The notes under the pieces are model-generated. The model saw nothing but the letters and a program-made list of their open reading frames with translations, did not search any database and was not told where the DNA came from. Shown here in pieces: positions 1 to 11,110 of a stretch of 64,000 nucleotides of DNA. The DNA is from Magnolia sinica (taxonomy: Eukaryota > Streptophyta > Magnoliopsida > Magnoliales > Magnoliaceae): NCBI RefSeq assembly GCF_029962835.1, contig NC_080588.1:18556001-18620000 (forward strand), written 5' to 3'. How positions within the stretch are numbered: the first letter of the stretch is position 1; the number at the start of each line of letters is the position of its first letter. A program made the translations under genes and the position numbers.

Positions 1-500
1 TGTGATCCTTATATTTTTTTTAATAAACAGAGTTTTATCAACACATCTCATTTGAAAATTATGGTTTAATAGAAACTTTGTTAGCTTCTCGTACCATGCC
101 CTAGGAGCTTGTTTTAAACCGTAAAGTGCCTTTTTAAGATGATACACATGATCAACACTTTTTGGGTCTTCAAAACCCATTGGTTGTTCAACATAAACTT
201 CCTTATTTAGATCGCCATTTAAAAATGCACTTTTCACATCCATTTGGTAAATCTTAAACTTTCTAAAACACACAATAGATATAAAGAGTCTGATTGATTC
301 AAGACGTGCTACTGGTGCAAAGGTTTCATCATAGTCAATACCTTCAATTTGAGTGTAACCTTGTACCACTAGCCTAGCCTTATTTCTAATTATCTTGCTA
401 AGTTCGTCAGACTTATTTTTGAAATTCCATTTGGTTCCAATGATGTGTTTATCTTTAGGTTTAGGTTCGAGATACCAAACATCATTTCTCATAAATTGGT
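1..500 (-). pseudogene. Copia element A: reverse transcriptase, N-terminal part (cut by window edge)
   Basis: Read on the minus strand this encodes the start of a Ty1/Copia reverse transcriptase. It runs from a GTKW-like entry segment through [12 protein letters not shown] and [13 protein letters not shown] to [13 protein letters not shown], which holds the first catalytic Asp, then [18 protein letters not shown]. The YxDD box would lie left of base 1 and is not visible. The reading frame is open over most of this stretch. It continues the gag-protease and integrase to its right, in the usual Copia order PR-IN-RT. The function would be cDNA synthesis inside virus-like particles; the copy is part of a degenerate element. 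Confidence 0.88.
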
Positions 501-504
501 TAAG

Positions 505-830
505 TTCTTATTGCATCGCAACGATCCAGTTTTCATCAGCAAGAGCTTCTTTTACATTAGATGGTTCTATCTGGGATGTAAAACATACATAATTACATAT
601 ATCCTCAAGTTGTCTACGGCTAAGAACACCAATGAGAGGGTTTCCAAGAATCTGTGTGGTTGGATGATCTTTAACAATCCTTTGTTCAGAATCAGTCTGA
701 TTAGATGAAGTATCAGGCTTATCAATTACAAGAACTTCATCATTATCTGAACTTGAGACAGGTGTGCTTAAGTGATCATCAATGACCACATTGATGGATC
801 TTGAATCACACCAGTCCTTTTGTTCAGAAC
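505..830 (-). pseudogene. Copia element A: integrase-RT linker
   Basis: Low-complexity acidic and Ser/Asp-rich reading frame between integrase and RT on the minus strand (residues such as SSSDNDEVLVIDKPD), followed by SRRQLEDICNYVCF. Linkers of this kind are normal in Copia polyproteins and carry no known catalytic motif. A stop near 508 separates it from the RT frame. Confidence 0.6.
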
Positions 831-1640
831 CCTATAAGCTCGACTGTTTAAAGAATATCTTAGAAAGATCCCTTTATCACTTTTCGTATCAAACTTTTCC
901 AGATTTTCACGTTCTCGTAAAATATAGCACTTGCTGCCAAAAACTCAAAAGTATTTGACAGTAGGCTTTTTATCGAGCCACATTTCGTAAGACGTTTTAT
1001 TATTACTTTTACTAGTGTAAACCCGGCTAATAATATAGCAAGCTGTATTGACTGCTTCAGCTCAAAGATTCTTAGAGAGCTTCATACTATTCAACATGAC
1101 ATTAGCCATTTCTTGAAGCACTCTATTTTTTCTTTCAACTATACCATTTTGTTGTGGAGTTTTGGGCGCTGAGAATTCATGTAATATTCCCTGGTCGCTA
1201 CAGAACTTCTCAAAACTGCTATTCTCAAATTCAGATCTATGATCACTACGAATCTTACTGACTTGAGAACCTTTTTCAGTTTGAATCCTTTTAAGAACCT
1301 TTTTTACTTCTTCAAAGGTTTTTGATTTGTCCCTTAAGAAGACTACCTATGTATATCTGGTAAAGTCATCTACAATTACTAAGATATATCTTTTGCCACC
1401 TCGACTTTCTGTCCTGGAAGGTCCTACTAGGTCCATATGGAGAAGCTCGAGTGGTCTTGATGTGGTATTGGAATTCACCTTTTTGTGTGAGTTCCTTATT
1501 TGTTTGCCAATCTAGCATTCACCACATATTTTATCTAATTTTTGTAGTTTGGGTAAACCTCTTATAAGTTCCCGTTTGCTCAATCTATATAGATTTCGAC
1601 AGTGTACATGTCCAAGACGTTTGTGCTATAAGTTAGTCTC
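830..1640 (-). pseudogene. Copia element A: GAG-pre-integrase and integrase core
   Basis: Minus-strand translation shows a zinc-binding GAG-pre-integrase segment (HKRLGH, later CGECQIGKQ). The integrase core follows with all three catalytic acidic positions visible: HMDLVGPSRT, IRSDHRSEFEN and QQNGIVERKNR. Downstream come the motifs WAEAVNTACY-like and SYEMWLDKKPTV, with Trp replaced by a stop in the first. Other in-frame stops include FTRYT-stop-VVFL and L-stop-HKRLGH. The domain would integrate cDNA into chromosomes. The order relative to gag-PR and RT establishes Ty1/Copia. It is not functional as read because of the stops. Confidence 0.85.
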
Positions 1641-1664
1641 GTCTGTTTGGACCGTGTAACATGA

Positions 1665-3800
1665 TTAATTAGATGAGCTGGATTCGCTAACAATATAGCA
1701 GTTTTCAGACGTTCTACATCCAGTTAGTATTACTGAACCCTTGTTGTTTAGAATCTCGCAGCTTTGATTAGAAAACCGTACATTATGGTTATTGTCGTAT
1801 ATTTGAGATATGCTAGGCAAGTTATGTTTTAGACCTTTAACATATAAAACATTTTTAAACAAAGGAAGGTTATAGAGTTGAACAGTACCTTGGCCCATAA
1901 TCTTGCAGTTGCTACCATCTCCAAAAGTGACTGAACCGTCAGTCATGTCTTTGAGATCGGTGAATAAAGCCTTGTCGCCTGTCATATGCCTGGAGCATCC
2001 ACTATCTAGGTACCACTTAGAATGGCTTGTTGCTTTAAAAGCAGTGTGGGCAACCAAGCAAGTGACCTTTGGAGCCCATTTCATAACCATTTTGGGTTTA
2101 GGAGGATAGCAGGTCTTCTTTCGATTGTAAGAGTTATAAGTATGACCTAGTGAGTTAGACTTTAGAAGCTCCTTAAGTAGATCAACTATCTTTTCTGCCA
2201 AAGGACTTTGGTTTTGCTTTTTATAGTTGATATGTCTTTTAGGTTTTTGACAAGACTTAAAGTTTTTAGAAAACACTTGATCTTTCCCTTTTGAGTTTAA
2301 GATCTCTTCCTTTACAAACGTGGGAGAAGTATTCTTTGGTTTAGGAGGAACACTCTTGTCATAGCCCAGACCGGATCGATCGCTACATTTTCTTGATCCA
2401 GATAAGAGTTTTTCTAATTTAGGATCACCTTGGGCATATTTCCAGGTTTCCTTTAAACTCAAGAGAGAAGAGACTTCATGTTTTAGTTGTTCGTTTTCAG
2501 ATTTAAGATTTTCAAACTGGGAGGTTTTAAACTCTAAATCGCATTTTGTCTTTTCAAAACAGTCTGAAATATGGGACTTTTCTAAAACAAGAGATTCATA
2601 AATTTCTTTGAGTTTAGAAAATTTCTCTTTTTGAAGTTTTAATTTCACAGCAATTTTACAACTTTTCTTGTATAGGGCATTGTAAGCATCTTGAAGATCA
2701 TCTTTATTTTCATATTCACTATTCAGATTTTCTTCATTAGTCGAGTCATCATTATCTGAAAAAGTGAATTTAGCTAGAGTCATAAGGGCCTTAACATCAC
2801 ACCCTAACTCAGTTTCAAAATCTTCTGATTCAGAAGAGACTTCAAAATCAGAGGACTCATTCCAAGTAGCCATCATACTTTTCTTTTTTGACTTGCCCTT
2901 ATTAGGACATTTGTTAGTTAAATGCCCATACTCATGGCAGTTGTAACATTGACTGTCTTTTAAAGATTTTCTAGTTTTATATTTAGGTTTCTTTTTATCA
3001 AATGCTTTTTGAAAATCAATCCTCTTTTTACTTTTAAAGATTTTATAAAATCTCTTTGCCAAAAGAGCTCTATCATCCTCAGAGTTTTCAAAATCATAGT
3101 TTAAATCATTTTCAGAAGTTTTTAAAGCAATAGATTTACCTTTTGGAGCTTTAAAGGTTAACTCATAAGTTTGTAATGAGCCAACTAATTCCTCAACCTT
3201 TATATTGTCTGTATCATGAAGTTCCTGAATTGCGGTTACTTTAGAATTGAACCGTTCAGGAAGTGAGCATAGTATTTTAGTACATATCTTGCTTTCAGGA
3301 ATTTTATTGCCTAGACCCCACATAGAGTTTACAATGTCATTTAATCTGGTATAGAAGTCCATGAACATTTCATTTTCTTCCATACGTATTTCCTCAATTT
3401 TAGTTGTGAGGATTTGTATCTTCGATTTCCTGACAATTGAAGTACCCTCGTGTGTCATTTTCAATATATCCCAAGCATGTTTTACAGAATCACAAGATAT
3501 AATTCTTTTAAATTCATCCGATGATAGTGCACAAGTAATTGCATTTAGTGCTTTAGCATTTGCACTACTCTCAGTTTTCTGAAGTGTGGTCCAAGAGAAA
3601 TACGGTGTAATTTTCATATATTTTGAACCATCAATCCCAGTTACTTCAGTGGTAGGAGGGGTCCATTCATTCAATGTGGATAGTCACATACTTTCATCCA
3701 TGGATTTGAGGAAGATCCTCACCCTTGCTTTCCAATAGGCATGCTTGGAGCCATCAAAGGGTGGAGGCCTAGTGACTGATAAGCTATCAAAATTTGACAT
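1665..3800 (-). pseudogene. Copia element A: gag (UBN2-type), CCHC knuckle and aspartic protease
   Basis: A 669-codon open frame (3674 to 1665) is the bulk of a Copia gag-protease. The in-frame ATG lies upstream at 3800, giving MSNFDSLSVTRPPPFDG, and is separated by a single TGA at 3684-3686 in the context DESM-stop-LST, probably a former Trp codon. Counting from 3674, residues about 20-160 are a UBN2/Copia gag domain (FKRIISCDSVKHAWDIL, MFMDFYTRLNDIVN). A CCHC zinc knuckle (CYNCHEYGHLTNKCP) is near residue 242, followed by an acidic coiled-coil-like stretch. The protease active site DSGCSRHMTG is near residue 555. A stop at 1665 separates it from integrase, although Copia gag-pol is usually one frame. 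The length of the preserved frame suggests a moderately young copy. Confidence 0.9.
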
Positions 3801-3870
3801 CTTTTATATAGCTGAGATCGTTAGCTCGAGAATTAAATCCAAACAAAAAGCAATAAGAGCGAGCTATTAG

Positions 3871-3882
3871 GCTTTGATACCA
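3871..3882 (-). other. Copia element A primer-binding site
   Basis: The minus strand reads TGGTATCAAAGC, one base from TGGTATCAGAGC, the plant Copia primer-binding site complementary to the 3' end of initiator tRNA-Met. It sits two bases from the end of the adjacent LTR, as expected, and fixes the LTR boundary and element polarity. Confidence 0.88.
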
Positions 3883-4934
3883 CTTGAAATGGCCAAGCTA
3901 TATGTCCTAGAGGGGGGGTGAATAGGACTATGCCAAATTTTAAGATAAATACAGCGGGATATGAAACAAAGAATAGATAGCACTATACAACAACCACAGA
4001 ATAGGAATGGAAAGCAACCTAAAATAGAGAAAATAGAAACACAAATTGTTCTAAGGACAACCTTACACCAAAAACCAAAGTTTATGGTTGGAAAACCTTA
4101 TTTCTAGAACAAATAGAGAAACAGAAGCACAACATAATAAAGAGATAGCAAAAATATAATGCTGAAATGTAAATCTAAATTATTGCAACATTCCCCACTG
4201 TGCTTGAAATGTAAAATTTACAATATTCACATCCACACATACATTCCACAATTCTGAATGATAAAAGATAGGAAATAAAAATCACACATCCACAACACAA
4301 AGAATTATAGTGGTTCACCTGTATGTTCACCAACTGTTAAACAACAGCCACACAAAATGCTACTCCACTCCTAATATCCTCACACAGGGGATATTAGCGT
4401 TCACTATCAAATAGGTTTTCACAGGTTCACCTAAAACCTTCACAATTATGTCTTTTTCAAAGGGCTTACACAATTCAAAAACCATCACTTCTGAGTTTTC
4501 TAGCTCTCCTCAGATAACCAACAACTTTAAGATTTTTCTAGCTTAACCTCAAATAAAACCAAAACAATGTAAATTACACAAATTGTAAAATACCTGATTT
4601 TCTCCTTCGTTGTAGCAGCCTAGAAGAACCAAGTCGGAGTAGAGATTTGAATGTCAAAGTTCAATGTCCAATACTCACTTTATAATGGTTCTAGGTTTTA
4701 ATAGATTTTAAATTAAAACAAAAGGGCTAGCTCTAATTGATTTTGATTCCAGAAAAAGAAAAACAACAATTCCTCTTTTCAGATTAGATTGGAATGCAAG
4801 AAAAAAAATCAATTAACAAAGCTAAGGAAAGAGAATATTAAATATGCACACTTAGCCTAAATGGAGCACCAACTTATCTCTCAGAAGACCGAATTAAATT
4901 AACTTGAATTGCTTGTTTTATTCTGAGATTCGTG

Positions 4935-4946
4935 CTATATTTATAG
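4935..4946 (-). promoter_or_regulatory. LTR A TATA box
   Basis: Perfect palindromic CTATAAATATAG on the minus strand, just downstream (in transcription direction) of the palindromic box array. It is the likely U3/R core promoter of the Copia LTR. Confidence 0.6.
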
Positions 4947-4963
4947 GTGAGCAAATCACACCT

Positions 4964-5345
4964 TCGACTGGTCTAAGGACCTCTACGACTGATCGTAGAA
5001 CCAACAGATATTTGAAAAATTCGGGCGTGATAAGATTTGACAGTTTTACGACTGATCATAGGTGGTCTATGACTGGTCGTGGGTCTCCTACGATTGGTCG
5101 TAGGTTTCACACGACTAGTCGAAGCAAGTCGAATTTTAGCGCTGTACATTGAGTCGTAGCTCTATGACAGGTCGAAGATGCAGTCGACACTATACCTACG
5201 ACTGGTTGAACATTCCCCAGGACTAGTCGAAGCCTAACAGAAAATTTTCAATTTTTGTAACAAACTTACGACTGATCCATGAATTTCTTAGACAGGTCGA
5301 AGCAGTGCTAGGACTAGTCGAACAAAGTCCAAGACTAGTCTTAGA
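4964..5345 (-). repeat. Array of ACGACTGGTCGTAG-like palindromic boxes in U3 of LTR A
   Basis: About 13 imperfect copies of a 14-bp dyad such as TACGACTGATCGTAG, TACGATTGGTCGTAG, CACGACTAGTCGAAG and AAGACTAGTCTTAG, spaced roughly 15-45 bp apart. The array sits immediately upstream of the LTR TATA box. The arms vary but the central dyad is kept. The opposed LTR fragment at 5675-6559 lacks it because it is 5'-truncated. Binding sites for a host regulator are one possible role; this is inference. Confidence 0.7.
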
Positions 5346-5674
5346 ACAGACCAAACTCACTTATAGAAAACATATGAATTATGTATCCAAAATGACCTAC
5401 TCTAAAGGTCAACCTAAGGTCAGTCATACCTCAGGAGTGAAGTAAGGACATTGAACATAGGAGACAAGTGACCTTTGAAAGTAGTGAAGCTTAAAGTCTT
5501 GATGGAGCTCAAACTTGAAAGCTTCTTGAGATCTTGAGGTAGAACTTGAAAGCATCTTTGAGATTCTTGACTTGTGAACAGTGCTTCTCAACGTAAGTTG
5601 ATCTTGAGTAGAGCATTGTTCTTCACAGATGCAAGCTTTATAATAGTGCCTTTGGCACCATAAATATGACAACA

Positions 5675-6559
5675 CAAAGGGCTATAAATTATGGCACTTA
5701 CAGCTAGCCCAACTTGATTTAATTTAAAATCAATTTAGAACTTAGAACCATTTCATAAGTAAGTGTGGACATTGAACTTTTATATTCGAACTTCTACTCC
5801 GAATTAGTTCTTCTGGGCTACAACAAAAGGAGAATATCCAAGTATTTTACATTATTGTAATTTCCTTTATTTTGGTTTCTTTTGAGATTGAGCCAGAAAA
5901 ATCTCATTCTTTTGGTAATTTGAGGAGATCCAGAAAACTCAGACTGTAGGGTTTTTTGAATTGTGTAAGCCCACTTGAAAGACACAATTGTGAGGGTTTT
6001 AGGTGAACTTGGAAAAACCTATTTTCATAGTAAACGCTAATATCCACTGTGTGAGGATATTAGGAGTGGAGTAGCTGTGTGGCTGTTGTTTAACAGTTGG
6101 TGTATACACAGGCGAACTACTATAATTATTTGTGTCTTGTGGATGTGTAGTTTCTTTTCTATATCTTTTATCATTCAAGATTGTGGGATGTATTTGTGGG
6201 TGTGAATATTGTAATCTTTACATTTCAGCATTGTGGGGAATGTTGTAATAGCTTAGATTTTCTTTCTTGTTATTTCCTTTTTATTCCTCTTTAGTTTGAA
6301 TTTTTGATACACAAATCGCTCTAGTAAGTTTTTCCTGCCATAAACCCTTGGTTTTTATGGTGTAAGGTTGTCCTTAGAACAACATTTGTATCAACCTCTC
6401 AATACTAGAATTTTAAGGTTGCTTTCCATTTCCGTATTGTGGATCGTTTATAGTGTTATCTTTCCTTTAATTGTTTAAATTCCGTTGTTATCGTTTTAAT
6501 TTGGCATAATCCTATTCAACACCCCCCCCCCCTTTAGGACATATAGCTCGGTCATTTCA
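5675..6559 (+). mobile_element. Copia LTR fragment (A'), opposite orientation to LTR A
   Basis: Reverse-complement similarity to LTR A through the transcribed part of the LTR: 5700-5830 matches 4610-4740, 6170-6260 matches 4150-4260, and 6500-6559 matches 3885-3955. It ends GGTCATTTCA at 6559, like LTR A. Its 5' part is missing, being replaced at 5674/5675 by the start of LTR A. The simplest reading is that element A inserted into this LTR head-to-head, leaving the other half outside the window. A run of 12 C near 6521-6532 is a length-variable copy of the C-rich motif. Confidence 0.75.
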
Positions 6560-6571
6560 GACCTGGATTAC

Positions 6572-7654
6572 ATGAGGCGGATGTTAGATCAAATGCAGTC
6601 CCAGCAAGCGCAGAAGCCCAATCAGAGGGAAGGACGGTCGAGTGACGTCTGTCGGTTCACCAACCCATGGCCTTCTGCCCCACGAGCAGCTCCTCAACTG
6701 AGCCAACATCAGGATCCGGCTGAGTCAGTTCCAACTCATGTTTCGGGAACCATCCGTTTGCCCACTTCCGACCTTCGACATGAAATAGATCGGAAGAGGC
6801 ACAACCGACCCATGGCCGAAGGAACTACGGATAACGAAGAGTCGTGGAAGATTGAAATCTAAAATCTGTAGAAATAGATTGCAGATACGAAGAAGAATCA
6901 TTCAGCCAACTCTTCTGGAAGGGAGACGACGAAATCCTCATTCATAGCCGACATGAAGCGGGCTTGACTACTAGACAGGTTTCACTTGCCGTAAATCGCG
7001 CTCTACACTAGGAAGGCTGACTCAACTGAACATGTCGAGTCTTTTCGAGCCTATATGGAGTTGCACGATGCCTTGGACGTGGTTATGTGCCGAGCCTTTT
7101 TACTTACCCTGTCCGACGCTGCCCAGCTCTGGTTCAAACAACTAAAGCCAAGGTCCATCAGTTTGTTCGCCGAACTCAGTGAGGCATTCATCACAAACTT
7201 CATCGAAGGAAAGAAGAAGCTTAAAGCATTAACACATCTGAACAATATAGTCCAGAAAGAAGGGGAACTCCTCAAGGACTACATCAGATGCTTCAATCTC
7301 GAAGCCCTACAGGTTCAAAAACACTCGGATGAAATGGCCCTGAACGCCATCATGCAAGGGCTAAGGGATAAGCCCATTCTCTTCTCCTTAGACAAGAACC
7401 CCCCGTCTACGTTGGCCAAGTTCATGAATCGGTCGCAAAAATACGCCGACGGTGAGGAATCTAGGATTCTTCGAGAGGCAGCCCAAAATAGGATTGCCTC
7501 GGCAAATGGATCAACGAAGAAAGAGACCGACTCAGCTAATGTCAGCAATAACGGAAAGACAATCAGCCTCGAGACGAATGCAGGTCAGGCAAACGACCCT
7601 ACAACAAGTTCACGACGTACACTCTGCTCAATAAACCTCCGGAGAAAGTCCTGA
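6572..7654 (+). pseudogene. Gypsy F gag
   Basis: The first frame (6572-6862) is a Gln/Pro-rich N-terminal leader. After several stops, 7055-7654 encodes a clear retrotransposon gag domain: ESFRAYMELHDALDVVMCRAF, LSDAAQLWFKQLKPRSISLFAELSEAFITNFI, GELLKDYIRCFNLEALQV and ALNAIMQGLRDKP. This is the pattern of TAT-lineage gag proteins. The product would be the structural shell protein. It is broken between the two parts and downstream. Confidence 0.85.
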
Positions 7655-8039
7655 TCGAAATAAAGGGTGAACACTTCGTAAACTGGCCGAACAAGCTGCG
7701 AGGCAATCCTGACCGACGAAGCAGGATTGCCATTTTCATCGAGATCATGGACATAATACGAGTGACTGCTACAATCTGAAGCAGGAGATCAAAAGGCTTA
7801 TCCGTGAAGGTCATCTCAGTGATCACATGGACTCAAGGACTGATAGAACCGTGACCGCAGAAGAACGCCTGAGTGACAACCGACCGACTGAAGAAATCTG
7901 AGCCATTGTCGATGGTCACGAAGGTGGAGGTGACTCAAACAATGCTCGCAAAACTCATGAAAGGAGCATTAGTCGGCCTGAGTCCGAGGTCATGGTCTTG
8001 GCCCGACCTTCAAAGGAAAGAAAATTGTAGAAGTACAGT

Positions 8040-8400
8040 GTGACATTCACAGAGGAAGACACACGGAGCATCTATCACCCGCCTGATGATGCCCTGGTCA
8101 TCTCTGTCACCATTGCAAGCCATAAGGTGTTCAGGGTCCTCGTGGACACCGGATCATCCGTCGATTACTGTTCACTCAGGCATTCAACAAGATGAGTATC
8201 GAACGGTCCATGTTATGACCAGTACAAACTCCCTTGATCGGGTTCTCAGGTGGATAAGTCCTCCTTGAGGGAACCATCCAACTCCCCTTCACTGCCGGAG
8301 ACGCACCGAACCAAGCAACGGTCATGGTCGACTTTCTCATAGTTGACCAATCTTTAGTCTACAACGCTATCATTAGCTGACCCTCGTTATGCCTTCTCCA
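8040..8400 (+). pseudogene. Gypsy F aspartic protease
   Basis: In one frame the segment around 8090-8160 reads VISVTIASHKVFRVLVDTGSSVD, which contains an intact retropepsin active site (DTGSS). The frame shifts soon afterwards, at about 8165-8210, and continues through MVDFLIVDQ-like sequence typical of Gypsy proteases. It would process the polyprotein but is inactive because of the frameshift. Confidence 0.7.
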
Positions 8401-8410
8401 AGCCATAGTT

Positions 8411-9420
8411 TTGATGTACCATCTCTCTATGAAGTTCCCAACCGAGTCTGGAGTCGGAATTGTCAAAGGGGATCAGCACGACGCTCGACGATGTTATGCT
8501 ACAGTTCTGAAAGCTTCATCTGAGGTAGCGACAATCGAGTCTCTGGACCCTCGAGATGAATCTCCCGAACGGGGCCAGCCAGTAAAAGACCTCGTCCAGG
8601 TACCACTGGACGAGTCTGACGTCTGCAAAAGCATTCAAATTGGCTCGTCCTTGACACTACCGTTGAAGGACAAGATGATAGCACTGCTATGGCGATATGC
8701 CGACGTCTTTGCATGGTCTCACGAAGACATGTCAAGCATCAACCCTTTAGTCATCACTCATTGACTCAACATTGACCCGATTTACAAACCAGTCCAACAG
8801 AAGTGGCACACCCTCAGCCCGGAGAGGTATGCCATGATCAAGGAAGAGGTTAATAAACTCCTCAAGGCCAAGTTTGTCGAGGAAGTGTACTATCCCAAGT
8901 AGGTAGCCAATGTTGTACTAGTAAAAAAGGCCAACAGAAAGTGGTGGGTCTGTGTAGACTATACCAACCTAAATAAAGCTTGCCCAAAGGACAGGTTTTC
9001 TCTTCTCAGGATTGACCAATTAGTTGACAGTACTGCGGGGCACGAGTTACTTAGTTTTATAGATGCTTATTCAGGTTACAACCAAATTGTAATGCACCCA
9101 TCTGATAAATCAAAAATCACCTTTGTCACCGTCTTTATTATTACCGAGTGATGCCATTTGGGTTAAAGAATGCAGGAGCGACCTACCAAAGGTTAGTTAA
9201 TACGATGTTCGCCAGCCAAATAGGGCGAACGATGGAAGTATACATTGACGATATTCTCGTCAAGAGCATCAAAGCGACAGATCATATTGCCAACCTTGAG
9301 TAGATGTTTCTCGTCCTTCGGGAATACCAGATGAGACTAAACTTGAGCAAATGCGCATTCGGCGTAAGCTCGGGCAAGTTTCTCAGTTTCCTGAGAAGAT
9401 CCAGGCTTTGATCGACATGG
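8411..9420 (+). pseudogene. Gypsy F reverse transcriptase
   Basis: An upstream linker (8411-8764) contains MIALLWRYADVFAWSHEDM, typical of the region before RT. After a stop at 8764 the RT reads PVQQKWHTLSPERYAMIKEEVNKLL, then VDYTNLNKACPKDRF, then SFIDAYSGYNQIVMHPSDKSKI. A frameshift occurs near 9130. The next frame gives the MPFGLKNAGATYQRLVNTMF segment and the intact catalytic YIDD at 9241-9252, then an in-frame stop (LE-stop-MFLVL) and LNLSKCAFGVSSGKFL. It is inactive because of stops and the frameshift, although the YIDD box survives. Confidence 0.87.
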
Positions 9421-9539
9421 ACTCACCGAAGACGATCAAAGACATTCAGAGGCTAACTGGAAGAATTGCTACGCTCAACCGTTTCGTGTCCCGAGCCACA
9501 GATAAATGCCTCCCCTTCTTCTAGCAGTTGAAGGGTTGA

Positions 9540-10596
9540 CAGATGATAAATTAGACAGAGGAATGCGAAACAACCTTCCAACAATTGAAAAAATACTTAG
9601 GATCACCGCCCTTACTCTCCAAGCCTGAGTAAGGTGAGACACTACTGATCTACTTATCAGTATCTGACGTGGCCGTAAGCTCGGCCCTGATTCACAAACA
9701 CGAAGGAAAGTAGTTTTCAGTTTATTACATCAGCAAAGCTCTTGTCCCGACAAAAATGAGATATCTGACCTTGGAAGAAAGTGGCCTTAGAGCTGGTCAC
9801 CTCTTCTGGATACTTGCGACCATACTTCCAAGCTCATTCAATCATCGTTCTTACCGATCAACCATTGCGGCAAATACTTCAAAAACCGGAAGCCTCGAGG
9901 TGACTCACGAAATGGGCAATCGAGCTGAGCGAGTTTGACATCCAATATAGACCTAGGGTCGCGATCAAAGGCCAAGCAGTGGCCGATTTCATCGTTGAAG
10001 TCACCCAGCAACCCGAGCCACCTTCAGCCAACCTTGTTTAAGCTGACTCTCCTAAAGGGTCGGCTACGCGACAAAAGTCTAATCCCACTTCAATTCCCGC
10101 CTATCCCCATTAGCGATTATATGTTGATGGCTCATCCAATTCTAAGACAAGCAGGGCAGGGGTCGTCCTGAAAACTCCAGATCATACATACATGCAGCAT
10201 GCCTTAAGATTTGGATTTCCAGCGTCCAACAACATGGTGGAATATGAAGCTTTGCTCCTTGGACTTCGCTTAACAACTAGTTTGGAAGTCACTCATCTTA
10301 ACGTATACAGTGATTCACAGCTGGTTGTCAACCAGATAGCTGACGTCTACCAGGCTAGAAAAGAGCAACTGAAAGCCTATCTACAAAAAGTTAAAGAGTT
10401 GATCAGTAGTTTTCAACATTTCTCTGTCATCCAGATTCCACGAGTTGAGAACTCCAAAGCCGATCTATTAACGAGGCTCGCCACAGCCAATGAAGATGAA
10501 ATTCCTAGGTCTATCCCGATCGAGTTCGTAGTTAAGTGGAGCATCGACGAAACCGATGTCCAGAAAGTGCTCCCGATTGACTCGAGACCCACCTGA
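9540..10596 (+). pseudogene. Gypsy F RNase H followed by archaeal-type RNase H
   Basis: The first RNase H lies at about 9600-9960, with frames broken by stops; it includes VFSVYYISKALVP-like, YLRPYFQAHSIIVLTDQPL and WAIELSEFDIQYRPRVAIKGQAVADFI. A second RNase H follows from about 10117: LYVDGSSNSKTSRAGVVL, then the long open frame 10192-10596 with NNMVEYEALLLGLRL and YSDSQLVVNQI. Two tandem RNase H domains mark the TAT lineage. They would remove RNA from the RNA-cDNA hybrid. Confidence 0.85.
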
Positions 10597-10662
10597 ACCG
10601 ACCCGATCATCTGTTACATCGAGACGAGCGAGCTACCCGAAGATCGATCGGACGTGTGGTGA

Positions 10663-10866
10663 TTGATGATCCAAGCCGCTCGCTACACTATGCTCAACGA
10701 GATACTATACAAGAAAAGATTTTTTCTGCCTCTCTTGAGATGCCTGCGACCCGATAAGGCTGACTATGTCCTAAGAGAGATTCATGACCGCATCTATGGA
10801 AACCACTCTGGAGGACGATTCTTAGCTTATAAAGAGATACGACAGGGTTATTACTTGAAAGTGCCC
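10663..10866 (+). pseudogene. Gypsy F integrase, zinc-binding start only
   Basis: The frame reads IHDRIYGNHSGGRFLAYKEIRQGYYLK, the His-containing half of the H2C2 zinc-binding domain that begins plant Gypsy integrases. Similarity stops after QGYY, where LTR G begins. The catalytic core is absent, so F was cut here by insertion or recombination. Confidence 0.75.
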
Positions 10867-11110
10867 TGGTTTTGTCAATTAGCGTGAGGGTTGAGTCGAT
10901 AAATCAAGTGAGCCCCATATGAAGATTGTTCAAGCCATTGCCTTAACTGGATATGTGTCCTGAGCTCATCACAGATAAATTAAACCTCACATCACATGTC
11001 CCAAAACACCCAAGTAAATAAATCCTTAAAAGCCTTAGAACAACATAGGAGTTAAAAGTTTGAAAACTTATTTTTAAACAAGAAAATTTTCTAAGTTTTC
11101 TGCCTTGTTC

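Larger units (their letters stand above)
3885..5674 (-). mobile_element. Copia element A: 5' LTR
   Basis: About 1790 bp LTR on the minus strand. It begins TGTTGTCAT (plus 5674 downwards) and ends GGCCATTTCA next to the primer-binding site. Near its 3' end is the C-rich motif whose plus-strand form is CTAGAGGGGGGGTGAATAGG, which I associate with plant Copia LTR ends. A TATA box and an array of palindromic boxes lie in U3 (separate entries). The partner 3' LTR should lie left of base 1. The right flank is not unique sequence but a related LTR in the opposite orientation. Confidence 0.75.
6560..10866 (+). mobile_element. Gypsy element F (TAT lineage), internal region, truncated at both ends
   Basis: Contiguous gag, protease, RT, RNase H, second (archaeal-type) RNase H and the beginning of integrase, in Ty3/Gypsy order on the plus strand. 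The second RNase H is diagnostic of the TAT lineage. The left end is fused directly to a Copia LTR end at 6559/6560 and the right end to LTR G at about 10866, inside the integrase zinc-binding domain. No LTRs of its own are seen here. It is GC-richer than its surroundings and full of stops and frameshifts. Coding pieces are listed separately. Confidence 0.85.

Noticed and set aside
6521-6532. Run of 12 C bases as a sequencing artefact
   Set aside because: The matching place in LTR A has seven G on the plus strand and LTR G' six, so it is a real, length-variable motif, although the exact count may be wrong.
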